From NCBI GenBank assembly GCA_964549655.1, contig CAZJXN010000001.1:1-64000 (forward strand): a stretch of DNA of 64,000 nt. Direction: 5' to 3'. Below, one piece after another: positions 45,532 to 53,767 of the stretch (positions within the stretch are counted from its first letter, which is position 1; every line of letters begins with the position of its first letter). This stretch comes from JADJNW01 sp964549655. GTDB taxonomy: Bacteria; Bacteroidota; Bacteroidia; Chitinophagales; Saprospiraceae. A program made the position numbers and the translations under genes. Under the pieces are notes generated by a model. The model had not been told where the DNA came from, made no database searches, and saw only the letters and a program-made list of their open reading frames with translations.

Positions 45532-46029
45532 CTACTTTAAATTTCCTTTTTCTTTTTCATACGTGCGAATGAAGCCTTGCACGATTTCATCCACAATATC
45601 CTTCAAATAAGTACGCTCCAATCTGGCGATTGTTTTGAGCTTTTCCAATTTTTTCTGATCAAAGAGTAAAGTGACTCGACGAGTATGAGCATCTTCGTCT
45701 GTCACAGCGACGGGTTCTAATGTACTGCGAATGAGCAAATCCAGCCCACTGGCAGGGCGGCGCGCGCGTTTTTTGATTTGCAAGTCCATTTCAGCAGCCT
45801 GCGTTCCACCTTGGGATTGTACCTCAAAAGATTCTTCAAATGCTTCTCGTAAAAAACTTTCCAAGTCGGATGCAAAATTCTTTCCGTGCGAAGTCCGGCT
45901 ACTCGGCTGGATTCGCTTTTTCTCTACAACCGTCGGGGTGGCAAGCAATACCGATGCTTCCGATAGAATATCCGCATCATCGTCCCCAAAAAGGCTGCCC
46001 AAATTATCTGTAAATTTTTTTCTGCTCAA
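45532..46029 (-). CDS. ParA-associated protein with C-terminal RHH-like segment
   Basis: A 165-aa soluble protein, mostly charged and disordered until ~120. The C-terminal ~45 residues (TRRVTLLFDQKKLEKLKTIA, KDIVDEIVQGFIRTYEKEKG) look like a ribbon-helix-helix DNA-binding unit of the kind found in small partition partners. It lies downstream of the ParA gene on the same strand with a 188-bp gap. It is not ParB; a role as DNA-binding partner for this ParA is inference. Confidence 0.65.
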   Translation of the reverse strand: MSRKKFTDNLGSLFGDDDADILSEASVLLATPTVVEKKRIQPSSRTSHGKNFASDLESFLREAFEESFEVQSQGGTQAAEMDLQIKKRARRPASGLDLLIRSTLEPVAVTDEDAHTRRVTLLFDQKKLEKLKTIARLERTYLKDIVDEIVQGFIRTYEKEKGNLK

Positions 46030-46075
46030 CGCTTACTGTTCAAAGGTTCTATAATTTAATAGTCAAAGTCAATTA

Positions 46076-46190
46076 AGTAGTGGAGCATATTTGACTTATA
46101 ATTTCGCGCAAAGACGCAAAGCTTTAACAATCAAATAGTTAAATCCTCTGCGAACTCCGCGCCTCTGCGGTTCAAACTTGCTCCACTACT
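46076..46190. repeat. Long inverted repeat between parA and its partner
   Basis: AGTAGTGGAGC (46076-46086) and GCTCCACTACT (46180-46190) are perfect complements about 93 bp apart. Inside are CGCAAAGACGCAAAG and CCTCTGCGAACTCCGCG words, which are dispersed elsewhere (5924-5943, 60603-60622, 56674-56690). Confidence 0.6.
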
Positions 46191-46217
46191 CAAATAATGT
46201 TAAAATATCCGAATTAC

Positions 46218-47015
46218 TTACTCCACCGCTGTACTTCCAAATTCACTCGTCGCCGATACAAATCCACTTTCTACTCTCGTCAAAATTTCTCTGCACAACG
46301 ACAAGTAATCCTCTGCACCACTACTATTCGGGCTATAGCCAAAAATATCTTTTCGTTGCGAGGGCGCTTCTGCCAAAGACACGTTATCGCGTATCATCGT
46401 TTGAAATACCAAATCGCCAAAATATTTTTTAATCGTATCCACCACATCTCGGTTCAGCACTTTGCGATGGTCATACATCGTAGGTACTACGCCACTGATT
46501 TCCAGCTTTTTATTCAAACGCAACCGTACTTTTTGTATCACTTGCTTGATTTTCGCCAAACCTTGCAACGCCAAAAATTCCGTTTGTAATGGAATGACCA
46601 CATAATCACTACTTGTCAACGCATTCAAAGTCAACAAACCCAGCGACGGCGGACAATCAATGATAATAAAATCGTACTCTTCGCGCATCGGCTCGAATAA
46701 TTCCCGCAAGATGTACTCTCGACCGGCTTCATTGATCAATTCCATTTCGGCACCCGATAAGTCGAGCGTGGAAGTAATCACGTCCATATTTTGTTTGGCT
46801 GTGAATGGCTTTAGCTCCGATTCGCCTCGGATCGCTTCGTAAATAGTAGACGCTTGGCGCGGAATACCGAGCGAGAGCGTCAAATTCGCCTGCGGATCGA
46901 GGTCCACCAACAGCACGCGCTTGCCCAACTCTACCATTCCCGCTCCGATGTTGATCGCACTCGTCGTTTTACCAACCCCGCCTTTATGATTCAATAGTGA
47001 AATAACAATGCCCAT
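46218..47015 (-). CDS. ParA/Soj-family partition ATPase
   Basis: A 265-aa deviant Walker ATPase. The start at 47015 gives MGIVISLLNHKGGVGKTTSA with the Walker A' KGGVGKTT (11-18); VLLVDLDPQANLT and FIIIDCPPSLG follow, all standard for ParA. The 14 codons upstream in the same frame are only the translation of an AAAATGT repeat and were excluded. No ParB gene is adjacent; the next gene encodes an RHH-like protein. It is chromosomal in context, so a role in cargo or chromosome positioning is open. Confidence 0.92.
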   Translation of the reverse strand: MGIVISLLNHKGGVGKTTSAINIGAGMVELGKRVLLVDLDPQANLTLSLGIPRQASTIYEAIRGESELKPFTAKQNMDVITSTLDLSGAEMELINEAGREYILRELFEPMREEYDFIIIDCPPSLGLLTLNALTSSDYVVIPLQTEFLALQGLAKIKQVIQKVRLRLNKKLEISGVVPTMYDHRKVLNRDVVDTIKKYFGDLVFQTMIRDNVSLAEAPSQRKDIFGYSPNSSGAEDYLSLCREILTRVESGFVSATSEFGSTAVE

Positions 47016-47019
47016 TCGA

Positions 47020-47060
47020 TAAAATGTAAAATGTAAAACTTTAAATGTAAAATTCAAAAG
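47020..47060. repeat. AAAATGT heptamer array upstream of parA
   Basis: TAAAATGTAAAATGTAAAAC followed by TTTAAATGTAAAATTC: three to four copies of a 7-base word directly before the start codon. Sharing the word with 57766-57850 shows it is dispersed. Confidence 0.6.
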
Positions 47061-47418
47061 TATTTAAATACAATTTTGCTACCCCTCAACAAAATAGCAC
47101 CTTTTTATTCGCAATCGCAAATAATTTGTAAAGATAGATAAAAAAGAAAGAAAGGAGACCATCCCGACCCATGTCGGGAAGATACCAGATTTTTTTACAA
47201 ACCTATAAGGTTTCCAAAAATCTCGTCATATGGCGATACAAAGCGTTGATTATCAAAATATTGAAAGCCTCTAAAGTGCTATGGACGTTGTGATGTAAAC
47301 TTGTTTGACTACTTGAGTAGTCGAGCCATATTTAAGTTGTAAAATAAGTTAATTTATTGTTCGTCAACGTTTTAAGCGACTGCCTACTGCCAACTTTCAA
47401 CTGCCTACTTACTTAGGT
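47061..47418. other. Gap with dyads and a GGCAGT arm
   Basis: Contains CCCGAC-CCAT-GTCGGG (47163-47178), which on the minus strand precedes a T-rich tract and may end the kinase transcript; a half copy of AAACCTATAAGGTTTCC (47201-47217); the dyad GACTACT-TG-AGTAGTC (47307-47322); and CTGCCTACTGCCAAC words (47379-47413) at the kinase stop. No ORF is supported. Confidence 0.55.
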
Positions 47419-48621
47419 TTAAGCAGCATTGCTCGTCACCAACTCTTGCTGGGCGGTTTGTGACACCGTTTGTTTCGGAAAACGAATCGTAAACGTCGTG
47501 CCTTTGCCTTCTTCGGAGCGTTTTACAAAAATTTTACCGCTGTGGTATTCTTCGATGATGCGTTTGGCGAGGGATAAGCCCAAGCCCCAGCCGCGTTTTT
47601 TGGTCGTATAGCCGGGTTGGAAAACCGCTTTAAATTTACCGTTTGGAATGCCCTTGCCTGTATCGCTGATGTCAATGGCAACCGAATCGCCCTCTTTATA
47701 TATGTCTGCGCTTATGCTGCCTTTGCCGTCCATTGCATCAATGGCGTTGCGCAATAAGTTTTCGACTACCCACTCAAATAAAGGAGGATTCAAATTGACA
47801 AACACAGGTGAATGAGCAGGTGCTGGAAAATGAAACGCCACTTTACGCGGCGCACGCGCTTGCATATACGCTCGACACTGTTCTAATTCTTCATAAATAT
47901 TCACCGATTCTAAAACGGGCGTAGAGCCAATTTTAGAAAAGCGGTCTGCCACGAGTTCCAATCGCCGCACGTCTCTACGCAATTCTTCCAACACTTCATG
48001 TGCTTCGTCCCCTTCGTTGATAATCGTTTTTAAATGCTCAATCCAACCAATAATAGCAGAGATAGGCGTACCCAATTGATGCGCCGTTTCTTTTGCCATG
48101 CCGACCCAGACGCGATTCTGCTCGGAACGACGGGCGGTACTGAAACTGATATAACCAAAACCGACAAATGCAGCGATAAGTACGAGTTGAATTAATGGGA
48201 AGAAACGTAGCTGGCGTAATACTTTTGATTCTTTGTAGTAAATGGAATATCCCTCCCCTCTAATAGGCTGGACACCCTCTTTTTGCAGATTTTTAATCTC
48301 TCTTATTAAATAGTCTTTGTCATCATCTAATCCTTCCCCAAAATTGGCAGCTCCGTCTATATCTCCACGGTCGCTGAGAATGATGACCGGAATGGTTTTA
48401 TTACTTTGAATCACTTCCGATTGTAAAGTATAATCTACCAAATCATTTTCCTGGTCATTAATTTGCGTTTGTGCAAGTGCCCAACTTTCCGCTTTCGTTC
48501 GCTCGCTTTCACCCAGCATTCTGGAAAGATAACGGGTATAGAAGAGGGAAACCAACAAAATGATGACTCCACCCGTGATGAGGTAAATTTTCCACCTTGA
48601 TTTTCTCGAAAAAATATCCAT
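47419..48621 (-). CDS. Membrane sensor histidine kinase
   Basis: A 400-aa HK with two transmembrane helices (~11-29 and ~142-160) enclosing a ~110-aa sensor domain. The H-box MAKETAHQLGTPIS has His181; the N-box NLLRNAIDAM, G1 DTGKGIP and G2 GWGLGLSLAKRI follow. The start at 48621 (MDIFSRKSRW) is chosen, because the longer frame to 48744 is encoded partly by a repeat. No response regulator is adjacent, so it is an orphan kinase. The stimulus is unknown. Confidence 0.92.
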   Translation of the reverse strand: MDIFSRKSRWKIYLITGGVIILLVSLFYTRYLSRMLGESERTKAESWALAQTQINDQENDLVDYTLQSEVIQSNKTIPVIILSDRGDIDGAANFGEGLDDDKDYLIREIKNLQKEGVQPIRGEGYSIYYKESKVLRQLRFFPLIQLVLIAAFVGFGYISFSTARRSEQNRVWVGMAKETAHQLGTPISAIIGWIEHLKTIINEGDEAHEVLEELRRDVRRLELVADRFSKIGSTPVLESVNIYEELEQCRAYMQARAPRKVAFHFPAPAHSPVFVNLNPPLFEWVVENLLRNAIDAMDGKGSISADIYKEGDSVAIDISDTGKGIPNGKFKAVFQPGYTTKKRGWGLGLSLAKRIIEEYHSGKIFVKRSEEGKGTTFTIRFPKQTVSQTAQQELVTSNAA

Positions 48622-48663
48622 TCTAATCGAAATTCCTAAGTGGTATAACGTTCTTTTATCAAA

Positions 48664-48780
48664 TTTAGCATTTAAGAAGTCAGAATAGAGAACCGAGAAG
48701 CGAGATTTTTTAAATGCCTCCATCTCTGATCTCTGTTCTGTCATCTCTGCTCTCTGCTCTCTGCTCCCTCATCTCTGTTC
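48664..48780. repeat. TCTCTGC heptamer array with inverted left arm
   Basis: Right arm at 48722-48780: ATCTCTGATCTCTGTTCTGT and CTCTGCTCTCTGCTCTCTGC, period 7. Left arm AGAGAACCGAGAAGCGAGA (48687-48705) is roughly complementary. The array runs into the last codons of the DUF3089 gene, so its C-terminal Glu-Gln-Arg is repeat-encoded. Confidence 0.65.
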
Positions 48781-49779
48781 TAAAAACGCCTCCACGCGCT
48801 GCACCGCATTCTTCCTTACATTCGCATAAAAAAAATTGAAATCCGCAATATGATAATTTGGATTTGTTAGTACAAAACTGCCAAAAAACTTCGGTTTTGT
48901 AATCCACAGCACACCGTCCTGCACTTGCGCATCCGCCAATTGGGTGTATAATTTTTCAAACTTCAGCAAAACTGAGCCTTCATTCAAAGTCTTGGCAGCA
49001 TACGTCGTATCGGTCGTCCATGTCAACGGATTGGTCACCACGATATTGTTGTTCGGTTGGTGTGCAGCAGGATAAGAACCTTTTCGATACGAACGCCAAG
49101 TCACAAAACAGCCAGTTTCTGTCGCATTTTGACAAGGTTTCAACACTTCAAAATAATCATCTTCTACAGGAATGCCCACGATATAAGCGGCTACCAACTG
49201 CTTTTGCAATGCCTTTCCATCAAAAAAATCTTTTAGCAGTCGTTTGGCGTGCGTGGTGCCTTGGCTATGCGAAGCAATTATAATCGGACGATTTTTATTA
49301 TAATTTTTTAAAAAATATTCAAAAGCCGTCTTTACATCTTGATACGCCAAATCAAATATTTCTTTTTGCAATTTCTTGTCATCTATGTAATAAGCGTCCA
49401 AATGTGCCTGCCGATAGCGCGGTGCATACACCCGTCCGGCTGCGTTGAAAATGCTGGCTTGGTTGAGAATGGAGCGTTCATCCACGCCGGCGTTTAACTT
49501 CGGGTCGTCTATTGCGCCATTCCAAGGTAGGTCGTTCCGTTTGCTGGTGTACATCGTTGGGTGCAGGAAAAACACATCTGCTGCTGCATTGGCTTGATTG
49601 TCTTTTAAATCGGCAGTCGGCGTGCGGTCGGCTTCATCTTTTTTGGTGGGCAACGCCGCCCAATCGTCAGGATTGGCGTAGTCAGGTGCTTTGGGAATGC
49701 CATTTACGGCTGTATTTAATTTTTTGGGAGTAGCACAAGCCACGCAGGACAGTAGAAAAACAAAAATTAGAATTCGCAT
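48769..49779 (-). CDS. DUF3089 alpha/beta-hydrolase lipoprotein
   Basis: A 336-aa lipoprotein (LSCVACATP, Cys15) of the DUF3089 alpha/beta-hydrolase family. AADVFFLHPTMYTS at ~66-80 and APRYRQAHLDAYY are family blocks; the nucleophile elbow is SHSQG (IIIASHSQGTTHA, ~170) and a late NPNYHIADFNFFYANV supplies the catalytic His. It is a predicted periplasmic or surface lipase/esterase of unknown substrate. Its 3' end enters the TCTCTGC heptamer array. Confidence 0.88.
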   Translation of the reverse strand: MRILIFVFLLSCVACATPKKLNTAVNGIPKAPDYANPDDWAALPTKKDEADRTPTADLKDNQANAAADVFFLHPTMYTSKRNDLPWNGAIDDPKLNAGVDERSILNQASIFNAAGRVYAPRYRQAHLDAYYIDDKKLQKEIFDLAYQDVKTAFEYFLKNYNKNRPIIIASHSQGTTHAKRLLKDFFDGKALQKQLVAAYIVGIPVEDDYFEVLKPCQNATETGCFVTWRSYRKGSYPAAHQPNNNIVVTNPLTWTTDTTYAAKTLNEGSVLLKFEKLYTQLADAQVQDGVLWITKPKFFGSFVLTNPNYHIADFNFFYANVRKNAVQRVEAFLEQR

Positions 49780-49835
49780 GAGCAGAAATTATAAGGATTT
49801 ACTATTTTGCAATTAAATTAAACAATGATTTTACT

Positions 49836-50741
49836 ATGAAAAAGTTTTGCTTACTGTTGTTTTTAATTCTTACCAGCTTTTTTTCAACAATTGCTCAAAA
49901 TTATACCCAAGACACCCAAACCATTGAAAGTACGATGGAAGCAGTGCTGGATGTCATTTCTGGTCCGGCAGGTAAAAAAATTGACGTGGTGCGTTGGCGC
50001 AACCTTTTTCGCGGCGATGTAAAATTCTCGATTCGTTCTAAAAATAAGGAAGGACAACTCGTGGTACGTGAAAGTTCGGTAGAAGATTACGCTAAAAATA
50101 TTATGCCGCGTATCGAAGCACAAGATTTTTTTGAAACGGTTGGCAATTTGACGATTGATAAATATGGCGATATTGCACAAGTTTTTATGGTGTACGAAAC
50201 CCGAAAAACGGCAGACGGCACGCCATTCGACAAGGGCATCAATAGTTTTCAACTCCTGTTTGACCAAAATCGCTGGTGGGTTACAAGTCTGATGTGGCAG
50301 GCAGAATCAAGCGGCGTACCTATTCCGATGCAATATTCAGAAAATATTGAAAAAGATTCTATTACAAATGTTATTAAAAAATTATTTGATGGAATGCGCG
50401 CGCAAGACAGCAGCATGGTAAGTCCATTATTCTATCCAAATGCGACGCTTTCGAGTGCTTCGTATGATAAAGACGACAAACCGCAATTGCGCAAAGACGA
50501 CATCAAAGGTTTTATCGGTTTTGTAGGTACAAAAAGTAAAGATTATTTTGATGAGCGCATTTACAGTTATGATATAACGATTGACGGACCGCTCGCAACA
50601 GCTTGGACAGAGTATTCTTTCTTTCGCAATAAAGAATTGAGTCACTGTGGATATAATGTTTTTATGCTGGCTAAAGCGGTGGACGGCTGGAAAATTATCA
50701 GCATCGCGGATACGCGGCGGGAAACGGGGTGTAAATCGTAA
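49836..50741 (+). CDS. Exported protein with two NTF2/SnoaL-like domains
   Basis: A 301-aa protein with a signal peptide (FFSTIAQ). Two halves have similar layout: one ~30-160 ends SFQLLFDQNRWWVTSLMWQ, the second ~175-301 ends GYNVFMLAKAVDGWKIISIADT, both the closing strands of an NTF2-like cone. No catalytic pair is clear. The function is unknown, perhaps small-molecule binding in the periplasm. It is the only plus-strand gene between 40.5 and 64 kb, diverging from the DUF3089 gene. Confidence 0.8.
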   Translation: MKKFCLLLFLILTSFFSTIAQNYTQDTQTIESTMEAVLDVISGPAGKKIDVVRWRNLFRGDVKFSIRSKNKEGQLVVRESSVEDYAKNIMPRIEAQDFFETVGNLTIDKYGDIAQVFMVYETRKTADGTPFDKGINSFQLLFDQNRWWVTSLMWQAESSGVPIPMQYSENIEKDSITNVIKKLFDGMRAQDSSMVSPLFYPNATLSSASYDKDDKPQLRKDDIKGFIGFVGTKSKDYFDERIYSYDITIDGPLATAWTEYSFFRNKELSHCGYNVFMLAKAVDGWKIISIADTRRETGCKS

Positions 50742-50768
50742 CACAGCGTTTATGCTGACCTCGTTTCT

Positions 50769-50887
50769 CAGGCTTTAGCCTGAAAAGAGTAACTTGCCAG
50801 GAGCAAAAGCAGATGGGTGAAAAGGTGATAGGGTGATTGCGATTGTATGTGTAACATCACCCCATCACCTTATCACCCCATCACCTA
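50769..50887. repeat. Dyad and inverted GGTGAT arms between convergent genes
   Basis: CAGGCT-TT-AGCCTG (50769-50782) is followed by GATGGGTGAAAAGGTGATAG (50812 onward) and its complement ATCACCCCATCACCTTATCA (50856 onward) to 50887, period 7-8, around an 18-bp centre. The gene stops are at 50741 and 50889, so it probably ends transcription from both sides. The word recurs as single arms at 5866-5886 and 56844-56874. Confidence 0.65.
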
Positions 50888-50888
50888 T

Positions 50889-51389
50889 TTATTCATCATC
50901 ATCATCCGTCTCCAATTCCTCACAAATCACGGTGCCATTCGCAGCGAACAATACTTCTTTCGTGACTTGTCCGTTTTTAATCTCTACTTCGTACTGCTTT
51001 GTTCCATTAACTAAATCCAAGCGCTCAGCTTCTTTCGCCTCGAATCCAGCATAATTTGTACTAAGACTCGTCTTTACCTCGGCGGGCAAATCATTTACTT
51101 TCATTTCATTCTCAGTAAATAACAATCCACCTTCGGCACTAAAAACCAATGTTACTTCATCTTCCCGAAGTCGAATTCCTTTTTTCTCCAATTCTACTTC
51201 ATACACAGCCACATCATTACAGAGCGTATCCGACTCCGATTCATCAATTTTGTAATCGCCATAATTCTGACTGATATAATCTTTGATAGCAGTCGGCAAT
51301 TCAACTCGTGGCTCGTTCTCGTCATCGCAGGAAGCAAAAATAAATGTGATTGCGACAAGCGATAATGCGACATACCAAATTTTTCTCAT
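50889..51389 (-). CDS. Lipoprotein with two PepSY-like domains
   Basis: A 166-aa lipoprotein (FIFASCDDENEP, Cys21). Two copies of a PepSY-like (DUF2874) unit follow: LPTAIKDYISQNYGDYKIDE with YEVELEKKGIRL, then LPAEVKTSLSTNYAGFEAKE with YEVEIKNGQVTKEVLF. Such domains may bind or inhibit proteases or periplasmic proteins; no more precise role is known. The acidic end (TDDDDE) is exposed. It is transcribed from the minus strand downstream of a hairpin. Confidence 0.85.
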   Translation of the reverse strand: MRKIWYVALSLVAITFIFASCDDENEPRVELPTAIKDYISQNYGDYKIDESESDTLCNDVAVYEVELEKKGIRLREDEVTLVFSAEGGLLFTENEMKVNDLPAEVKTSLSTNYAGFEAKEAERLDLVNGTKQYEVEIKNGQVTKEVLFAANGTVICEELETDDDDE

Positions 51390-51423
51390 GATAATCTACT
51401 TTTGTAAAGTAAATAAAATTTTA

Positions 51424-51458
51424 GAGCCTTAGGAAACTTTGAAAGTTTCCCAAGGCTC
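51424..51458 (-). terminator. Terminator of the lipoprotein gene at 51467
   Basis: GAGCCTT-A-GGAAACTT and AAGTTTCC-C-AAGGCTC form a 16-bp stem with one mismatch and a TG loop, only 8 bp after the stop codon. On the minus strand TAAAATTTTATTT follows as U-tract. Confidence 0.85.
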
Positions 51459-51466
51459 CTATTATA

Positions 51467-52195
51467 TTAATTTTCAATTTTAATTAAAACAATCTCTTCT
51501 TTATCCGTAAGATTCACTTCTTTAATCAATCCGACATTCGGCGCGTAAAACTTATTTTCATTCAAATCAGGTTCGAGTGCTGTAAAATCACGCGTTTTGA
51601 CAACGTTATTAAAAGTGCCAAAAGTGGTCGTCAACGTCATGCCCGTTTCCTCCACGATTGCCTCGTCTTCCGCTTCGTTAAAGTAATATTCTTGTCGGTA
51701 ACCAATGCCTTTTTGTGGATTTGCCAGCATCGTGATACCCGGTTTAGCCCCATCTACGCCTGCTTCCCACGAGCCGTGCTTGTCTTTAAAAGTACCATTC
51801 GAGTTGTAATTTTTTACGTCTTCACCGAAGTACCACACATTTCCCAAATTATCCTGTGCGTACCAGTCGTCCGTATTTTCTATCAAAATTCCGTTGAGTG
51901 TAACACTGTCATTTACTACAATACAAGTAATACCCAAAATTTCTTTTGTAATCGCACGTCGTTTTACGACAATGCGTTCCAGCCCGTCTCCAGTCTGACC
52001 TTCATAAATATACTTTTTGCCTGCGTCAAATCGGAAATAAGGATTCGTCAATTGCGTACTTTTCGTAAAATCCGCCGCGTTAATAACTGGATTATAAGAT
52101 TCATCTATTTGACGAATTTCATCTTTTTTACACCCACTTATTGCACTGATTAGCAATACTGTAACGAATAAAAACATTAATTTTTGCTTTCGCAT
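51467..52195 (-). CDS. Lipoprotein of unknown function
   Basis: A 242-aa lipoprotein (SAISGCKKDE, Cys22). TNPYFRFDAGKKYIYEGQTG, VVNDSVTLNGILIENTDDWYAQDNLGNVWYFGED and the late TFGTFNNVVKTRDFTALEP and YAPNVGLIKEV define a beta-rich protein type that I have seen unnamed in many phyla. The conserved NPYF...Y.YEG opening and a DW-A-D-GNVWYFGE block are its best marks. No enzyme motif is visible. A strong terminator follows, so it is probably monocistronic. The 220 bp upstream show nothing further. Confidence 0.72.
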   Translation of the reverse strand: MRKQKLMFLFVTVLLISAISGCKKDEIRQIDESYNPVINAADFTKSTQLTNPYFRFDAGKKYIYEGQTGDGLERIVVKRRAITKEILGITCIVVNDSVTLNGILIENTDDWYAQDNLGNVWYFGEDVKNYNSNGTFKDKHGSWEAGVDGAKPGITMLANPQKGIGYRQEYYFNEAEDEAIVEETGMTLTTTFGTFNNVVKTRDFTALEPDLNENKFYAPNVGLIKEVNLTDKEEIVLIKIEN

Positions 52196-52415
52196 GATTT
52201 TGAGTTTTTGAATGGATTTGGGAGTAGGGTAGAGGGTACAAGGACTAACAATTATTCTTGTTGGTAATTATTTTAAAACTACTTCAAGCAGTCCCTATTC
52301 TCTCTACCATTGTCCCTTATCCTGTTAAAGAAAAAACCAAAACCCGGGTTTTATTAATCAGTACGCATTCGTCCTTACAAAAAGCTGCGCGCCTTGTATT
52401 TTTTTATGAAAATAA

Positions 52416-53570
52416 TTATGACTTCACAACTGCCAATTGCTTTACAGTCAGTATAGTGCCCTGATTATCAATTAATTGATACAAATAAATACCTGCTTCC
52501 AGTCTGCCAATATCTAAGTCGGTTTCAAATTGTTTTCCAGGTATTTGATACGATTTGCGCCACACTTCCATTCCTAACACGTTGTAAATTTTCAAGTGGT
52601 ATTGTCCTGATTTTATATTGTTAAAACGCAGTTGCACTTTGTCAGACGCTGGATTTGGGAAAGCAGACAAATGGAGTATTTCTGGGTCAATTTGAGTCAC
52701 ATCGGTGGTAAGTTGATTTAATTTGTATTGAACGCCAGTCACTTGCGCACCCGCATTGTCGAGGGTAACGATTGCAATTGGTTCTTTTGCGGTATTGCTA
52801 AAAAAATGGTAAGCGAGCGTCGTATCGACCCCCAATGTATTCAAGTTTAGAGATTGACGCGCAACATCGGTAATATCTATCCAGCCTAAGATACTGACCT
52901 TCGCGTCGAGTCTGGTTTCCCGATACGTCGTTCGCTTTTCACGCAGCACGGGATAGCTTCCATCGGGAATGGACAAATTGCCCCAGGCATCTACGACGTC
53001 AAGGCGATTGATGGCAATTCTAATCCGCAACGAATCTGGTCTGACAGGTAGTTGCTGAAGAAGGGTGTCCGGCAAAACGTTCGTTGAAAAAGGAAGCGAC
53101 AATGCTGAAGACAAGCTGTTAATGTCAAAAAATTGCATGGGCGCGCGCTTTTCCACAATTGGCGGACTATACCGCGCAGTTAATTTGATACCTAATCCAA
53201 TAGGGTCATTGCCATAGTACCCCAGAAACTGCAATATTTGTTTGCTCCCTTGGTTTATAATATTTAAATAATTTTCAACATTATTATTTACGTAAAGTAA
53301 TGTAGCTTCTGGAAAACCAGTATTTCCAACGCCCGTAGAAGGGTTTTTAAAAATCTGCTGCTGGGTAAAATTGGCGTTTAAACTCGTGAAATCCCAAATC
53401 TGGTTACCTCCGGGAGGCGTTAAGGCAATAATATTGGGTTGAGTATCAAAAGCGAAGGAAAGGGTATCGCCTAATGTTGGAAAGGTAGCATTCGTAATGG
53501 TAATTTGGGCAATTATGATTGAAATACTGCTCAACATCCCTAGTGTCAAAAGGGTAAATTTCTTTAACAT
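52416..53570 (-). CDS. Secreted protein with type A T9SS sorting domain
   Basis: A 384-aa exported protein. The signal peptide ends SIIIAQ. The body (~20-300) is beta-rich (PGGNQIWDFTSLNANFTQQQ, YPVLREKRTTYRETRLDAKV) and of unknown fold, typical of Bacteroidota proteins that describe a single cargo domain. The last ~80 residues (LSAFPNPASDKVQLRFNN, HLKIYNVLGMEVW, AGIYLYQLI, VKQLAVVKS) are a Por_Secre_tail. It should pass the outer membrane through T9SS. Function unknown. Confidence 0.85.
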   Translation of the reverse strand: MLKKFTLLTLGMLSSISIIIAQITITNATFPTLGDTLSFAFDTQPNIIALTPPGGNQIWDFTSLNANFTQQQIFKNPSTGVGNTGFPEATLLYVNNNVENYLNIINQGSKQILQFLGYYGNDPIGLGIKLTARYSPPIVEKRAPMQFFDINSLSSALSLPFSTNVLPDTLLQQLPVRPDSLRIRIAINRLDVVDAWGNLSIPDGSYPVLREKRTTYRETRLDAKVSILGWIDITDVARQSLNLNTLGVDTTLAYHFFSNTAKEPIAIVTLDNAGAQVTGVQYKLNQLTTDVTQIDPEILHLSAFPNPASDKVQLRFNNIKSGQYHLKIYNVLGMEVWRKSYQIPGKQFETDLDIGRLEAGIYLYQLIDNQGTILTVKQLAVVKS

Positions 53571-53652
53571 AATCGGTTTTTTATTATTTCTAATTTAGAA
53601 GAATCATCTAAGCACAAGCACAAAAACCTCCCGCGGCGCTGCTGAGGGCGCA

Positions 53653-53680
53653 ATCCCAATAGTTATTGGGATATTTTTTT
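53653..53680 (+). terminator. Terminator on the plus strand without a plus-strand gene
   Basis: ATCCCAAT-AGTT-ATTGGGAT (53653-53672) is followed by ATTTTTTTG. It lies between two minus-strand genes and no plus-strand gene is found in the preceding 2.9 kb. Larger GC-rich complementary stretches (GCGGCGCTGCTGAGGGCG; CTGCGGCGTTGTGCTCAGCG) surround it, so a structured RNA is possible. Confidence 0.6.
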
Positions 53681-53767
53681 GACAATCAATTAACTGCGGC
53701 GTTGTGCTCAGCGTGAAATTATAATTTAATTTTGTTTTAATGCTTACCTTTTAATATTATATTTTAG

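Noticed and set aside
46076..47060. Start of parA at 47057
   Set aside because: The extra 14 codons are the translation of an AAAATGT heptamer array; the ATG at 47015 gives the standard ParA start.
48622..48744. Longer histidine kinase with start at 48744
   Set aside because: The added 41 residues include repeat-derived sequence, and the ATG at 48621 directly precedes the first membrane helix.
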